Position numbers and translations under genes: made by a program. This document shows positions 42,244 to 50,918 of a stretch of 64,000 nucleotides of DNA, piece after piece. The first letter of the stretch is position 1. Every line of letters starts with the position of its first letter. The notes beneath the pieces are model-generated. The model was given only the letters and a program-made list of their open reading frames with translations. It was not told the origin of the DNA and did not search any database. This DNA is from JAEXNA01 sp037189585 (GTDB taxonomy: Bacteria > Vulcanimicrobiota > Xenobia > Xenobiales > JADMJV01). Where the stretch lies: NCBI GenBank assembly GCA_037189585.1, contig JBBCJA010000042.1:1-64000 (forward strand). Direction: 5' to 3'.

Positions 42244-45200
42244 TCATTGTGGAGTGAAGCTCACATGGTATCCCGTGAGAAGCCTGTCGAATTGGCCGTC
42301 GAAGTCATAGTCGAGCCGAGCTAGCTTCTGAATTCCATAGGCATAGAAAAGGGGAAGTCCTTGGCTGTAGGTTCCGTCACCATTGTTCAGGGCGTATTGG
42401 AAGAATCCGCTCGCTCCCACGAGGAGGAGATCGAGGTCGCCGTCACCATCCACATCCTCGGTTGCGCCCACTGAAACGTAGTTGTTCTGTCCTTGACGCT
42501 CGGGGCCGGTGAGACTGGCTATCACGGTCTCCACTGCCGCGAAGTAGCGAAAGACTTTGGAGTTGGCGTGAACCACGGGACCGGGCTCTGGGGTAGGAAA
42601 GAAATCCCAGGCAGGACTGTAGTATTGGCCTTGGCTTACCCCCTCGACCGAAAGGTCGCCATCCAGGTCGACAAACTGCGCGTCGTTGTAGTCTCCATAG
42701 GTATAACGGTCGATTGGCGGTCCAAAGACGCCGGGAGCGGAGGCCAGCATGATGTAGTCGCCGGCCCACATGTCGACATCTCCGTCTTGATCGAGATCGG
42801 CGAGATGGATAAGGCTAGTGGAACTCCGCTGAGTCGTGCTTGAGGCGACGGTGAAAGTTCCGTCTCCGTTGCCTTTCCAGAACTCAAACTGATTTTCGAG
42901 TGTCGTTCCGTGGCGGATGACGAAGAGATCGATATAGCCGTCCTGATCGATGTCTTGGAGTTCGGGAGCTACTCCCCACAGTCGCAAGGCGGGTTGAGTT
43001 GGAGCGGCCGTGAAATGACCGTTTCCATCCCCGAGATGAACGACAAGCCCGGTTGCATCTCTGGTGAGAAGATCGAGATTTCCATCTCTGTTGAAGTCTT
43101 CGATCCAAATTTCGTCAAACAGAGGTAAACCGTGGGCTTCAAGATGGAAGGTTTTGTCGGGCTGACCGAGGGCTAACTGACGGTAGTCCACGATGTCTAC
43201 CAGAAGATCGTTATTGAAGTCACCCACTTTTGGCACATAGAACCCCTCTTCTGGTGTGACGAGAGACTGAGGGCCGAAGGTTCCGTCGCCGTGTCCTAAG
43301 ACATAGACAAGACCGGTCTCCTGCTGGAGTAAGACGTCGAGCTTACCGTCGCCGTTGAGGTCTGTGGCGAGCACCGGTCCCTGAATGTTGTTATTCCAGA
43401 ATCTGTGCTCTCCCGTCCTTGGGTTGTAGAGGACGTTCCGAAGTAGGTGCTCCGGCTGGCCATCCCCGTCGAAGTCCGCGGTCACGATCGGATTTTCCTC
43501 GTAAGCGAAGCTGATCGAAGGGATTTCGAGCGTTGTCGAAAGAGAGAAAGTACCGAAGCCATCGTTGAGTAGTACAGTCTGGTTGCTAGAGGGGTAAAGG
43601 CCGACCAGAAGGTCGAGATCTCCGTCAAGATCCAGGTCGACGGTGACGCCTTCACGATAACGAAATCCGCCCGACGAAGTGACAGAGACCCTTTGAGGGC
43701 TAACCTTAGCTGCTCCACTGCCGTTGTTGAGCATGATGGCGACTTCGCCGGTGCTGTTGTCGAGCACCGCGACATCGTCGATTCCGTCGTTATCGTAGTC
43801 GCCGACCACGGGATGACCGGGGTTGTTGGCGATGGGCAGGGTTGCTCCATCGGTAAAATTGCCGCTACCGTTACCGATAAGAATCTGGGGAGCAACGGGA
43901 GCGGTGCCATCAAAAGTTCGGGTGAAGAGCAGGATGTCGGCACTACTGTCGCCGCTGAAGCGGCCTACGAAGGGGACGGGGTCTTTCCGTGTGATCGAGC
44001 GTACGGGACCAGCCGTGAAGCCCCCCGAACCGTTACCAAAGTAAATTTTCAGCCAACGGACCGGAGCGCTATAGGTTCCGGTGTTCACGGTCACGGCAAG
44101 GTCGGGAAAGGTATCGTTGTTGATGAGTCCTTGGTCGTAGCCTTCGAGCTGACCCCCCACGCTCATGTAGGTCGTGTTGAAAGTCCCGTCGGGGTTCGCT
44201 AGCGCTAACATAAAACCTCGAGGTCCCGCCTCATCGTCGGCTTGCGATACGACGTCGGTCATTCCATCGGAATTGAGATCGATGGGAAGAACTCTTCCAT
44301 ACCGAGCGATCCCGACATTTTCGTAAGGGAGTCCGGTTATTGGAGTGGAGGGGATGAAGGATGGGTTTAACGTGCGACTGATGCTCTTGTCTGGAAGAAC
44401 AGCCTTGAGCTCCTCTTGATCGAGAACAAGAACCTTGGCCGTTCCCGGGCTTGCCCATTGGCCCTGGCCAAGATTTTGAGGAGTCGGCGAGATTTCGGGC
44501 CGAAGAAGCTTGAGCCGCCCCTGTTGATGGAAAGTTCCTTCAAGACTGGTTTGGGCCAAGGTGGGCGCTGTGGCGTCTTCGGCAATACGAGTGAGGGTGG
44601 TGCCCACCAGCAGGAGGAGATCTTCCTTCCCGTTGGTGTCGTTTGGGACAAGGTTGTCGGCCCGCGTGCTGTAGGCCAGGCCTTTTTCGGAAAGGGTCGG
44701 GTAGAAAGAGTCGCCATTTCCCGCTTCATCAGAGGCGTTGCGTGACAAAAGCGCGGTGCGGTTCTCCGCCTGACTCCATCCGAAGATCTGCCAGTAGCCG
44801 AACTGCTGTGCGCTGTACGCGGCCAGACTTCCGTCGCTACTGAGCGTGGGACTTACGGCATCGCTGGTTTGCGTTCCCGCGAGCAGACTCAACTGCGCTG
44901 ACCGGCGGTTGTAGAGGTAGATGTCGGCATGACCATTTGTGTCGGTCGGCAATAGAGCCGCTCGGCTCGAAAAGGCGATGGTGGAGCCGTCGGCCGAGAT
45001 GGTGGGATCGAAGCTATCTCCATCGCCGCCTTCGGTCAGGCAGATGAATTTGTTGGCCAATCGATTCCACAGAAAGATATCCTCGTGCCTACCGCCGTGA
45101 CCGGCGACGAGATTGGTGGCGGAGCTGGTGAAGACGACGAAGCGTCCATCAGCTGAGATCGAGGCTTGGCGACTGGGCCCGTCGGCTCGAAGAGTCATAC

Positions 45201-45675
45201 CGTCGATCTTTCCTAAGAGAAGATCGCGAACGTAGATATCGCTATGACTGTTCTGATCGAGATCGTTTAGCTTACGAGCCGTACTAAGAACCACGTAACG
45301 ATCGCTCGACCAGCTGCGTTCGGCCAACTCCCGCCGGAGTGGCTGAGCCAGAGTCGGATTGGGGTCGGGCCCTCCGGGCGTGGGGGTGGGTTCCGGAGTC
45401 GCGCTGGGGGTGGGCTCAGGAGTTGCGCTAGGTGTCGGCTCAGGAGTCGTACTCGGTGTGGGTTCAGGAGTTGCACTCGGAGTAGCGCTAGGGACGGGTC
45501 TGGTTGGAGCCGCCGTTGGATTGGGCCGCGGTGTGGATGGTGGATTCGGGGCCACAGCTGGGTTACTGGGAAGCTCGAAGGCAGCCTCCTCGCCGCCATC
45601 TCCGCCTCCACCACACCCTAAGAAAAGAGACAAAATGCACAGAAAACAGAAAAGTCTAAGTTCCCTCAACCACAT
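42244..45675 (-). CDS. Large lipoprotein: PD40 propeller plus FG-GAP/VCBS repeats
   Basis: 1143 residues from the ATG at 45675 (upstream in-frame starts lack support). Lipobox LSLFLGCGGGG near residue 20 predicts a lipoprotein. A Pro/Thr-rich linker (45381-45492) leads to a PD40/TolB-like propeller (about five blades with SADGRFVVFTS-type motifs). About fourteen FG-GAP/VCBS calcium-binding motifs follow (for example DLNGDGKLDVLL, DFNRDGNLDLLT). Such proteins are usually surface-exposed binding or adhesion modules. Flanked by convergent or divergent genes. Confidence 0.88.
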   Translation of the reverse strand: MWLRELRLFCFLCILSLFLGCGGGGDGGEEAAFELPSNPAVAPNPPSTPRPNPTAAPTRPVPSATPSATPEPTPSTTPEPTPSATPEPTPSATPEPTPTPGGPDPNPTLAQPLRRELAERSWSSDRYVVLSTARKLNDLDQNSHSDIYVRDLLLGKIDGMTLRADGPSRQASISADGRFVVFTSSATNLVAGHGGRHEDIFLWNRLANKFICLTEGGDGDSFDPTISADGSTIAFSSRAALLPTDTNGHADIYLYNRRSAQLSLLAGTQTSDAVSPTLSSDGSLAAYSAQQFGYWQIFGWSQAENRTALLSRNASDEAGNGDSFYPTLSEKGLAYSTRADNLVPNDTNGKEDLLLLVGTTLTRIAEDATAPTLAQTSLEGTFHQQGRLKLLRPEISPTPQNLGQGQWASPGTAKVLVLDQEELKAVLPDKSISRTLNPSFIPSTPITGLPYENVGIARYGRVLPIDLNSDGMTDVVSQADDEAGPRGFMLALANPDGTFNTTYMSVGGQLEGYDQGLINNDTFPDLAVTVNTGTYSAPVRWLKIYFGNGSGGFTAGPVRSITRKDPVPFVGRFSGDSSADILLFTRTFDGTAPVAPQILIGNGSGNFTDGATLPIANNPGHPVVGDYDNDGIDDVAVLDNSTGEVAIMLNNGSGAAKVSPQRVSVTSSGGFRYREGVTVDLDLDGDLDLLVGLYPSSNQTVLLNDGFGTFSLSTTLEIPSISFAYEENPIVTADFDGDGQPEHLLRNVLYNPRTGEHRFWNNNIQGPVLATDLNGDGKLDVLLQQETGLVYVLGHGDGTFGPQSLVTPEEGFYVPKVGDFNNDLLVDIVDYRQLALGQPDKTFHLEAHGLPLFDEIWIEDFNRDGNLDLLTRDATGLVVHLGDGNGHFTAAPTQPALRLWGVAPELQDIDQDGYIDLFVIRHGTTLENQFEFWKGNGDGTFTVASSTTQRSSTSLIHLADLDQDGDVDMWAGDYIMLASAPGVFGPPIDRYTYGDYNDAQFVDLDGDLSVEGVSQGQYYSPAWDFFPTPEPGPVVHANSKVFRYFAAVETVIASLTGPERQGQNNYVSVGATEDVDGDGDLDLLLVGASGFFQYALNNGDGTYSQGLPLFYAYGIQKLARLDYDFDGQFDRLLTGYHVSFTPQ
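45381..45492 (-). repeat. 24-bp minisatellite encoding Pro-Thr-rich linker
   Basis: Imperfect tandem units of about 24 bp encode PSATPEPT-type repeats between the lipobox and the propeller of the lipoprotein at 42244-45675. Such linkers commonly span the cell surface; copy number is prone to vary. Confidence 0.7.
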
Positions 45676-45882
45676 ACAACCAAGCCCCAAAGATGAATGT
45701 CTGCTAAAAAAATTCGGACTTGCAGTAGATATTACCTCTGGATAGTTCGCACAGTAGGTAAGCAAGTCCATTCGTCGGTTGGTCGCGATTAAGAAATTTT
45801 CCGATCGAAGTTTCGTTCGAAAAAACTTGGTTAGAATGCATGAAATCTTCTTTCAAGACATTTTTCCCTAGGAGACTTCCCC

Positions 45883-46623
45883 GTGTACAAATCGATCGAT
45901 GGTTGGGTTAGCCCCAACCTCAACATGCCGATGAACATTGCCACTTACGGCCACGCCGGACGCACCTTGCTGCTGTTCCCGACGGCCGCGGCCGACTACC
46001 TCGAGCACGAGCGCTTCTTGATGATGGACGTGCTTGAGCCCTGGATCAACGCCGGTAAGATTCGTATCTTCTCGATCGGTGGTATCAACCGCGAGGGCTG
46101 GCTCAATCGCGAATGCCATCCTAAGGTCAAGGGTCTTCTGCAGCAGGGCTTCAACAACTACATCGCTCAGGAAGTCGTTCCTTACATCTGGCATCACACC
46201 GGCGGCGACCGCCACATTCTGACGGTCGGAGCATCCCTCGGAGCGTTCCACGCGGCCAACCAACTGTTCCGCCGTCCCGACCTGTTCGACGGCACCATCG
46301 CCATGAGTGGTGGCTACGATATCCGTGACTACTACGAGAGCTATGGCTATCACGACGAGAACATCTATTTCAACAACCCGGCCGAGTATCTGCCCAACCT
46401 GTGGGACGATTATTACCTACCGTTGTTGCAGAGCAAGCGTCACATCTACTTGCTGACCGGCTCCGGCAACTACGAGAAGCCGCAGGCGACCGTCAATCTC
46501 GCCGGGACCCTTGCCAACAAGGGGATCCCCGTTCACCTCGACGTCTGGGGCCACGACATGCCGCACGACTGGCCCACCTGGCGCGCCATGATGCAGCACT
46601 ATGTCGGCGCCCACCTTTCTTAA
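45883..46623 (+). CDS. Alpha/beta-hydrolase esterase-like protein
   Basis: 246 residues; GASLGAFHA fits the nucleophile elbow GxSxG, and the C-terminal GHDMPHDW holds a plausible catalytic His. The overall pattern (NIATYGHAGRTLLLFPTAAA; YIWHHTGGDRHILTVG) is like the esterase D/enterochelin-esterase-type hydrolases. GTG start after AGGAG. Substrate unknown; no signal peptide. It terminates at a hairpin shared with the convergent gene at 46693. Confidence 0.8.
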   Translation: MYKSIDGWVSPNLNMPMNIATYGHAGRTLLLFPTAAADYLEHERFLMMDVLEPWINAGKIRIFSIGGINREGWLNRECHPKVKGLLQQGFNNYIAQEVVPYIWHHTGGDRHILTVGASLGAFHAANQLFRRPDLFDGTIAMSGGYDIRDYYESYGYHDENIYFNNPAEYLPNLWDDYYLPLLQSKRHIYLLTGSGNYEKPQATVNLAGTLANKGIPVHLDVWGHDMPHDWPTWRAMMQHYVGAHLS

Positions 46624-46638
46624 AGCTCAATAACAAAC

Positions 46639-46676
46639 AAAGCGGCCTGAACTCTTCACGGAGTCGGGCCGCTTTT
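46639..46676. terminator. Terminator hairpin after the esterase gene
   Basis: AAAGCGGCC (46639-46647) pairs with GGCCGCTTTT (46667-46676) around an imperfect inner stem. It can serve the plus-strand esterase gene and the convergent gene at 46693. Confidence 0.75.
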
Positions 46677-46692
46677 GTTCGCACCAATCGGT

Positions 46693-47013
46693 TTAGTTCG
46701 GTAGAGGCTCGGTCTGGACCAGTCCCGAGGCGCTTGTTACCCGCAGCAGGGTGGGCACGTGGCGAAGCGACTCGATCTGAGAGCAAACTAAAGACAGCGC
46801 GGTATGGAGATACATCTCGCCATCAAAATCTTTTTTTGTCTCCACGAACGGTCCCGAGAATTCGACTTTGTAGGTGAACGGTTCCCGGCCGGCCTCTTGA
46901 ACTTTGGCCACAATAGTGGCGCCGTCCTGTCCGGCGTGCTCGATCGCCGTATTGATGGAGAACGAGCGTTCCGGGTGGTTGCGGAGTTTGTAGACTGTCT
47001 GATGACTTGCCAT
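46693..47013 (-). CDS. Hypothetical protein
   Basis: 106 residues, no signal peptide or membrane segment. The middle (FTYKVEFSGPFVETKKDFDG) looks like beta-strands. No family recognised. Divergent from the YkgJ-like gene and convergent with the esterase gene. Confidence 0.55.
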   Translation of the reverse strand: MASHQTVYKLRNHPERSFSINTAIEHAGQDGATIVAKVQEAGREPFTYKVEFSGPFVETKKDFDGEMYLHTALSLVCSQIESLRHVPTLLRVTSASGLVQTEPLPN

Positions 47014-47069
47014 GACCTGATGAGTTTCTAGACAACCTCAGGGATCCTGCCAGGTGAGATCTCCCGAGA

Positions 47070-47339
47070 ATGGAACACCGATGGATGGATTGTCGTGCCG
47101 GTTGTGGAGCTTGTTGTATCGCTCCGTCAATCTCTTCACCGATTCCAGGCATGCCCGAGGGGAAGCCGGCGGGGGTTCGATGCGTCCAGCTCGATGAGCG
47201 GAATCGCTGCCAAATCTTTGGCCGGCCGGAGAGGCCTTCGGTCTGTCGTAATCTCCGCCCTCACCGGGAGATGTGCCGAGAGTCGGACGAGCAGGCCTTG
47301 CGGACGCTGATCCGGCTAGAACTCCTGACTCGCCCTTGA
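47070..47339 (+). CDS. YkgJ-family cysteine cluster protein
   Basis: 89 residues with the YkgJ Cys pattern: CRAGCGACC at the N-terminus, then GVRCVQLDERNRCQIFGRPE and SVCRNLRP. The Cys cluster is thought to bind a metal or iron-sulfur cluster; function is not established. Divergent from the hypothetical at 46693 and ends 7 bases before the secreted protein's stop codon. Confidence 0.85.
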   Translation: MEHRWMDCRAGCGACCIAPSISSPIPGMPEGKPAGVRCVQLDERNRCQIFGRPERPSVCRNLRPHREMCRESDEQALRTLIRLELLTRP

Positions 47340-47346
47340 TCGAAGC

Positions 47347-49011
47347 TCAACGCACCAGCTTCCCTTCGATCTCAAGGCTTGCCTCCAGCGGGCGAAGCTC
47401 TGTCAAGACGATGGCCGCGCTTGCCGTCACTGGAGTTTGTATCAAAGCCGAGAGCGGCAGCTTGGCGGCCAAGTTCTGTTGACGGGCCAGGCTTGATCCG
47501 AGTTCGCTCTCGAGTCGTGGGATCAGTTCGCGAGCCAGCTCCTCCTTGTCTCCCGGGAGTTTCTCGCTGCGGATGGTCAGACTCTCGATCTTGACATCCC
47601 AGTCCCAGCGACGCAGTCCATCCGACCCCGCTGGAGTCAGGCGAGGGCGAACGAAGCCCGTCGTGGACAAAAGCGGTTCCGTCCCGCTCAAAGGACCGGC
47701 CCGCCATCCCACGTCCACCACCAGGTCCTGGAAGCGGAACACCCCGTTGGAGTAGCCCGACTGAAGCGAGCGAAGAAAGACTTTCTCCACTTTGATAGAG
47801 ACGAACAGAGCCTTCCCCACGGGAATAGGTGGGTTCGGAACAAACGGCTCACCAGGATCGAGGAAGTTGGTCACGCCGCGGCGGACCAGGCGGTCGGCGA
47901 CGGTCGAGGAAAGCTGGAGTCGAAAGCTGTCGGGGGCCAGCGCTGGCGACATTCCCGAGGAGGTCGAGCCTTGCGCGCCCAGGCCTAATCGAAGAGTGCC
48001 GGGGGCGGAACGGCCGAGATACCAAGCGGGTTGCTCTTCGGCGGTAAGTAGTCCCTGGGAACGGAGGTAAGAGCTGACCCAGTCCAGATTGAGGACCGGC
48101 AGGCGGCGAGGCAGATAAGCTCTGGCCTGAGCGATAATGGTCGGGGTTAGGACGAAGGCGAAGGGAAGTTGTCCTTCCAGCTTTATCTCATCCCAGTTCG
48201 GCTCCAGATACAAGAGGTTGCTCTCGATCAAAGGGCGGGCGGAGATGACGAAGGAGGACTCGGCAAGCGCTCCTTGCCCGGCCATCCCCATCTCCACCGT
48301 ACCCTCCAGCCGCCAGGGTCCGTCCTCGACCTCCGGAAGTAAGACCCGAAGTTGGGAGGCTTCCAGCGAAAGCAGCTGATAGCTGACTTTGAGTCCCGCC
48401 TGATCTCTTCCCAGGTCGACCGCGCTGTCGAGGAACCCTTGCGTCATCTCTAGCTCCAAAAGAGCTCCTCCCGGGAGACTCGAGTTCGGAGCAAGCGCTG
48501 GAAAGTCGGGCTGGGAGACAGCGACCGCGGGAGCGAGGTCGAGAACGTCCACGACCTGTAAAATCTTCTCGCCCGCGCCGATCACCACGAGGTCGAGCCA
48601 GCGCGACTCTGGACTTGCGACCAGGCGGCCGTCAGGTGATTGAAGCTGGTAGCCGTCGGATGAGGTCAGGGCTCCGGCCGGAACCTCGAACCTTTGGCGT
48701 CTAGCTCCTTGCGGCACGGAAACTGGAGGTGGAGCCAACTGCCCCAGGTTGAGCGTTCCTTCGGAGAAGCGCCCCTGCAGGATGACCAGACGACCGTCGA
48801 GACCTTTGAGGAAGTCGTTGGCGCCGTTGATTTTGTAAAGTTGGCGGCGCCCAATGGTTCGATCGAAAGAGGGCTCGGCGATGCCGTACCATCCGTACAC
48901 CCTCGATTCGATCCGCAGAAGCCGGCGCTCCTCTCCCTTTTCGACCTGGGCCCAAGCGCCGCAGCTCAGATAGATAAGTAGTAAGGCGAATAATAAAGAA
49001 GCTCGTCTCAC
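47347..49011 (-). CDS. Secreted protein in the kinase-ABC operon
   Basis: 554 residues from the GTG at 49011, which overlaps the ABC-transporter stop (GTGA); longer upstream frames have no signal peptide and lie inside the transporter. The N-terminus (MRRASLLFALLLIYLSCGAW) is a signal peptide. The rest is a large soluble protein of beta-rich character with Pro-rich segments and no domain I recognise. Translational coupling to the FHA-ABC gene makes it a candidate substrate or partner of that transporter. Confidence 0.75.
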   Translation of the reverse strand: MRRASLLFALLLIYLSCGAWAQVEKGEERRLLRIESRVYGWYGIAEPSFDRTIGRRQLYKINGANDFLKGLDGRLVILQGRFSEGTLNLGQLAPPPVSVPQGARRQRFEVPAGALTSSDGYQLQSPDGRLVASPESRWLDLVVIGAGEKILQVVDVLDLAPAVAVSQPDFPALAPNSSLPGGALLELEMTQGFLDSAVDLGRDQAGLKVSYQLLSLEASQLRVLLPEVEDGPWRLEGTVEMGMAGQGALAESSFVISARPLIESNLLYLEPNWDEIKLEGQLPFAFVLTPTIIAQARAYLPRRLPVLNLDWVSSYLRSQGLLTAEEQPAWYLGRSAPGTLRLGLGAQGSTSSGMSPALAPDSFRLQLSSTVADRLVRRGVTNFLDPGEPFVPNPPIPVGKALFVSIKVEKVFLRSLQSGYSNGVFRFQDLVVDVGWRAGPLSGTEPLLSTTGFVRPRLTPAGSDGLRRWDWDVKIESLTIRSEKLPGDKEELARELIPRLESELGSSLARQQNLAAKLPLSALIQTPVTASAAIVLTELRPLEASLEIEGKLVR

Positions 49012-50918
49012 GCTGTTTCCTTTCGTAGGAGCAGAATGGCCAGTGGCAGCATCAGATGGATCGCCAGTAGCGGTAAAAGTATTCCGTTGATCGAGTCGAT
49101 GGGTAGAAAATAGTCGGCGGTCACAAAAGGCATGCGGAGTTCGGCCAGCCGTTGATTGATCTCCGTCAGATAGCATAAACCGGTGAAGGTCCAGCGGGTG
49201 ATGGCCGCTACCGAAATCCAGGTCATCGGGAAGACCATGGCCTCGGGTTTGACGAAGGCTCCAGAGAAGACCAACTGGAGGATCAAGACGACAGTCACAA
49301 GGGTGGTGGCCTGCTCGGCGGTGCCAGCCAGCGCCGAAAGGCATAGCCCCAGACCGGCTCCTCCCATGTAGGTCGCCCAAAGGAGAAGAAAGGCTGTTCC
49401 GATCTCTCCAGCGTCCCAAGGAATAGGGATCAAGGCTAGCACTGTGGCTAGAAGCAGGAAGATCGAAAGGAAGCCTTTGATGGCCAGAAGCAACAGTTTT
49501 GAGCCCAGATAGGTCGTGGGGAGAACGCCCAACAGCCGTTCCCGTCGATAGATGGAGCGCTCCTTGACCAATTCTCGACAGGAGTTGATCGCTCCGAAAA
49601 AGAGCGCGGAAACCACCATCATAAAGAGAAGTGTCGGCCCCTCCATAATGGGGAATCTCCCCTGGGCGTCTAAGGACTGGCTTAGCGCGAAGGTGTTCTG
49701 AGGAAACAGTTTCCCCAGCACGATGCCGACGATCGGGGCCTGCAACAGCAACATGGCCATATAGGAGCGGTCGGCCGTAGTGACCAGCAAGTCCCGTTCT
49801 AGGAGAAGTCTCAACTGGTGAAGCAGATGAGGACGAGGGCTGGGAGCTTGAACCGGAGGCTCGAGATGGCGAGCGGGAGGCCCCACGGGCTCGCTAAATC
49901 GCAGCTCCTCCCTGGTCTTTTCGGCCAGTTGAAGGCCTTTCTCGCAGAGCCATTCGGGGCGGGTCAGCAGGCGATAGATCTCGGCGAAGTCTTCCACCTC
50001 GAAGTGTTCCAGCGCTCCAGCGGGCTCTCCATGATAGACCGGATGTCCACCGGGAGCCAGAAAGAGCACTTTGTCGCAGAGCAAAATGTTGGCCGTGGCG
50101 TGGGTGATCAAGATGACGGTGCGACCTCGGCGAGCCAGATCGCGCAGGCTCAGCATGATCTCTTTTTCCAATCCGGGGTCGAGGCCGCTGGTCGGCTCGT
50201 CGAGAAAAAAGACCGAAGGGTCGCCCAGTTCCTCGGCGGCTAGAGCTACGCGCTTGCGTTCTCCGCCCGAAAGGCGCTCGATGGGAGTCTGGAGGCGATG
50301 GCTCAAGGTGACCTGCTCGGCCGCCATGCTGACCCGCCGGTCGAGTTCGGCCGGAGTGGTGCCTCGGGGAAGACGAAGGCGGGCGGAGAATCCCAGAGCG
50401 GTCGCTACCTGCAAACTGGCATGCACGATTTCGTCTTGAGGCACCCATCCGATGGAGTGAAGAAATTCGGGCGAGCTTCGAGGGAGACCCTGGTAAAGGA
50501 TCTCGCCTTCCGTGGGTGAGATGAGGCCGGCCATCAGTTTCATCAGGGTGGACTTACCCGCGCCTGAAGTACCGACGAGAGCCAGGAAAGTGCCGGGAGC
50601 GACATCGAGATCGAGTTTTTCCAACAACGCTTGACCACTGGGAACGCGGAAGGTCACGCCTTGACAGCTGACCCGAAGACCTCGCCCCATAAAGTGAAGC
50701 TTGGAGCCGTCAAACTCCAGGTGATACGGCCCCACCGTCACTCGTTGGCCGGCGCTCAGAACCTCTTCGGAGATAGCCCTTCCGTCGATAAAGGTGCCGT
50801 TGGCTGACTGGAGATCCACCAGGCGAGTTCCCTCGAGTTTGGCGTGGAAGCGCGAGACTAGGGGAGAGTCCAGGACTAGACCGCAACTTGGGTCGCGACC
50901 TAGGAGAAGCTCGCTCAC
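49008..50918 (-). CDS. ABC exporter with N-terminal FHA domain
   Basis: 636 residues from the GTG at 50918, in a GTGA overlap with the kinase. Residues about 1-75 form an FHA phosphothreonine-binding domain (GRD, SRFHA, SANGTF). Next is an ABCG-type ATPase with Walker A TSGAGKST, LSGGERKRV and FFLDEPTSGLD, then an ABC-2 membrane domain of about six helices at the C-terminus. The membrane and ATPase are on one chain, so it probably works as a homodimeric half-transporter. FHA plus an adjacent kinase suggests phospho-regulated export. Confidence 0.9.
   Translation of the reverse strand: MSELLLGRDPSCGLVLDSPLVSRFHAKLEGTRLVDLQSANGTFIDGRAISEEVLSAGQRVTVGPYHLEFDGSKLHFMGRGLRVSCQGVTFRVPSGQALLEKLDLDVAPGTFLALVGTSGAGKSTLMKLMAGLISPTEGEILYQGLPRSSPEFLHSIGWVPQDEIVHASLQVATALGFSARLRLPRGTTPAELDRRVSMAAEQVTLSHRLQTPIERLSGGERKRVALAAEELGDPSVFFLDEPTSGLDPGLEKEIMLSLRDLARRGRTVILITHATANILLCDKVLFLAPGGHPVYHGEPAGALEHFEVEDFAEIYRLLTRPEWLCEKGLQLAEKTREELRFSEPVGPPARHLEPPVQAPSPRPHLLHQLRLLLERDLLVTTADRSYMAMLLLQAPIVGIVLGKLFPQNTFALSQSLDAQGRFPIMEGPTLLFMMVVSALFFGAINSCRELVKERSIYRRERLLGVLPTTYLGSKLLLLAIKGFLSIFLLLATVLALIPIPWDAGEIGTAFLLLWATYMGGAGLGLCLSALAGTAEQATTLVTVVLILQLVFSGAFVKPEAMVFPMTWISVAAITRWTFTGLCYLTEINQRLAELRMPFVTADYFLPIDSINGILLPLLAIHLMLPLAILLLRKETA

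Noticed and set aside
49012..49419. N-terminal extension of the secreted protein upstream of its GTG start
   Set aside because: It would lie inside the ABC-transporter frame and bury the signal peptide; the GTGA coupling start at 49011 is much better.
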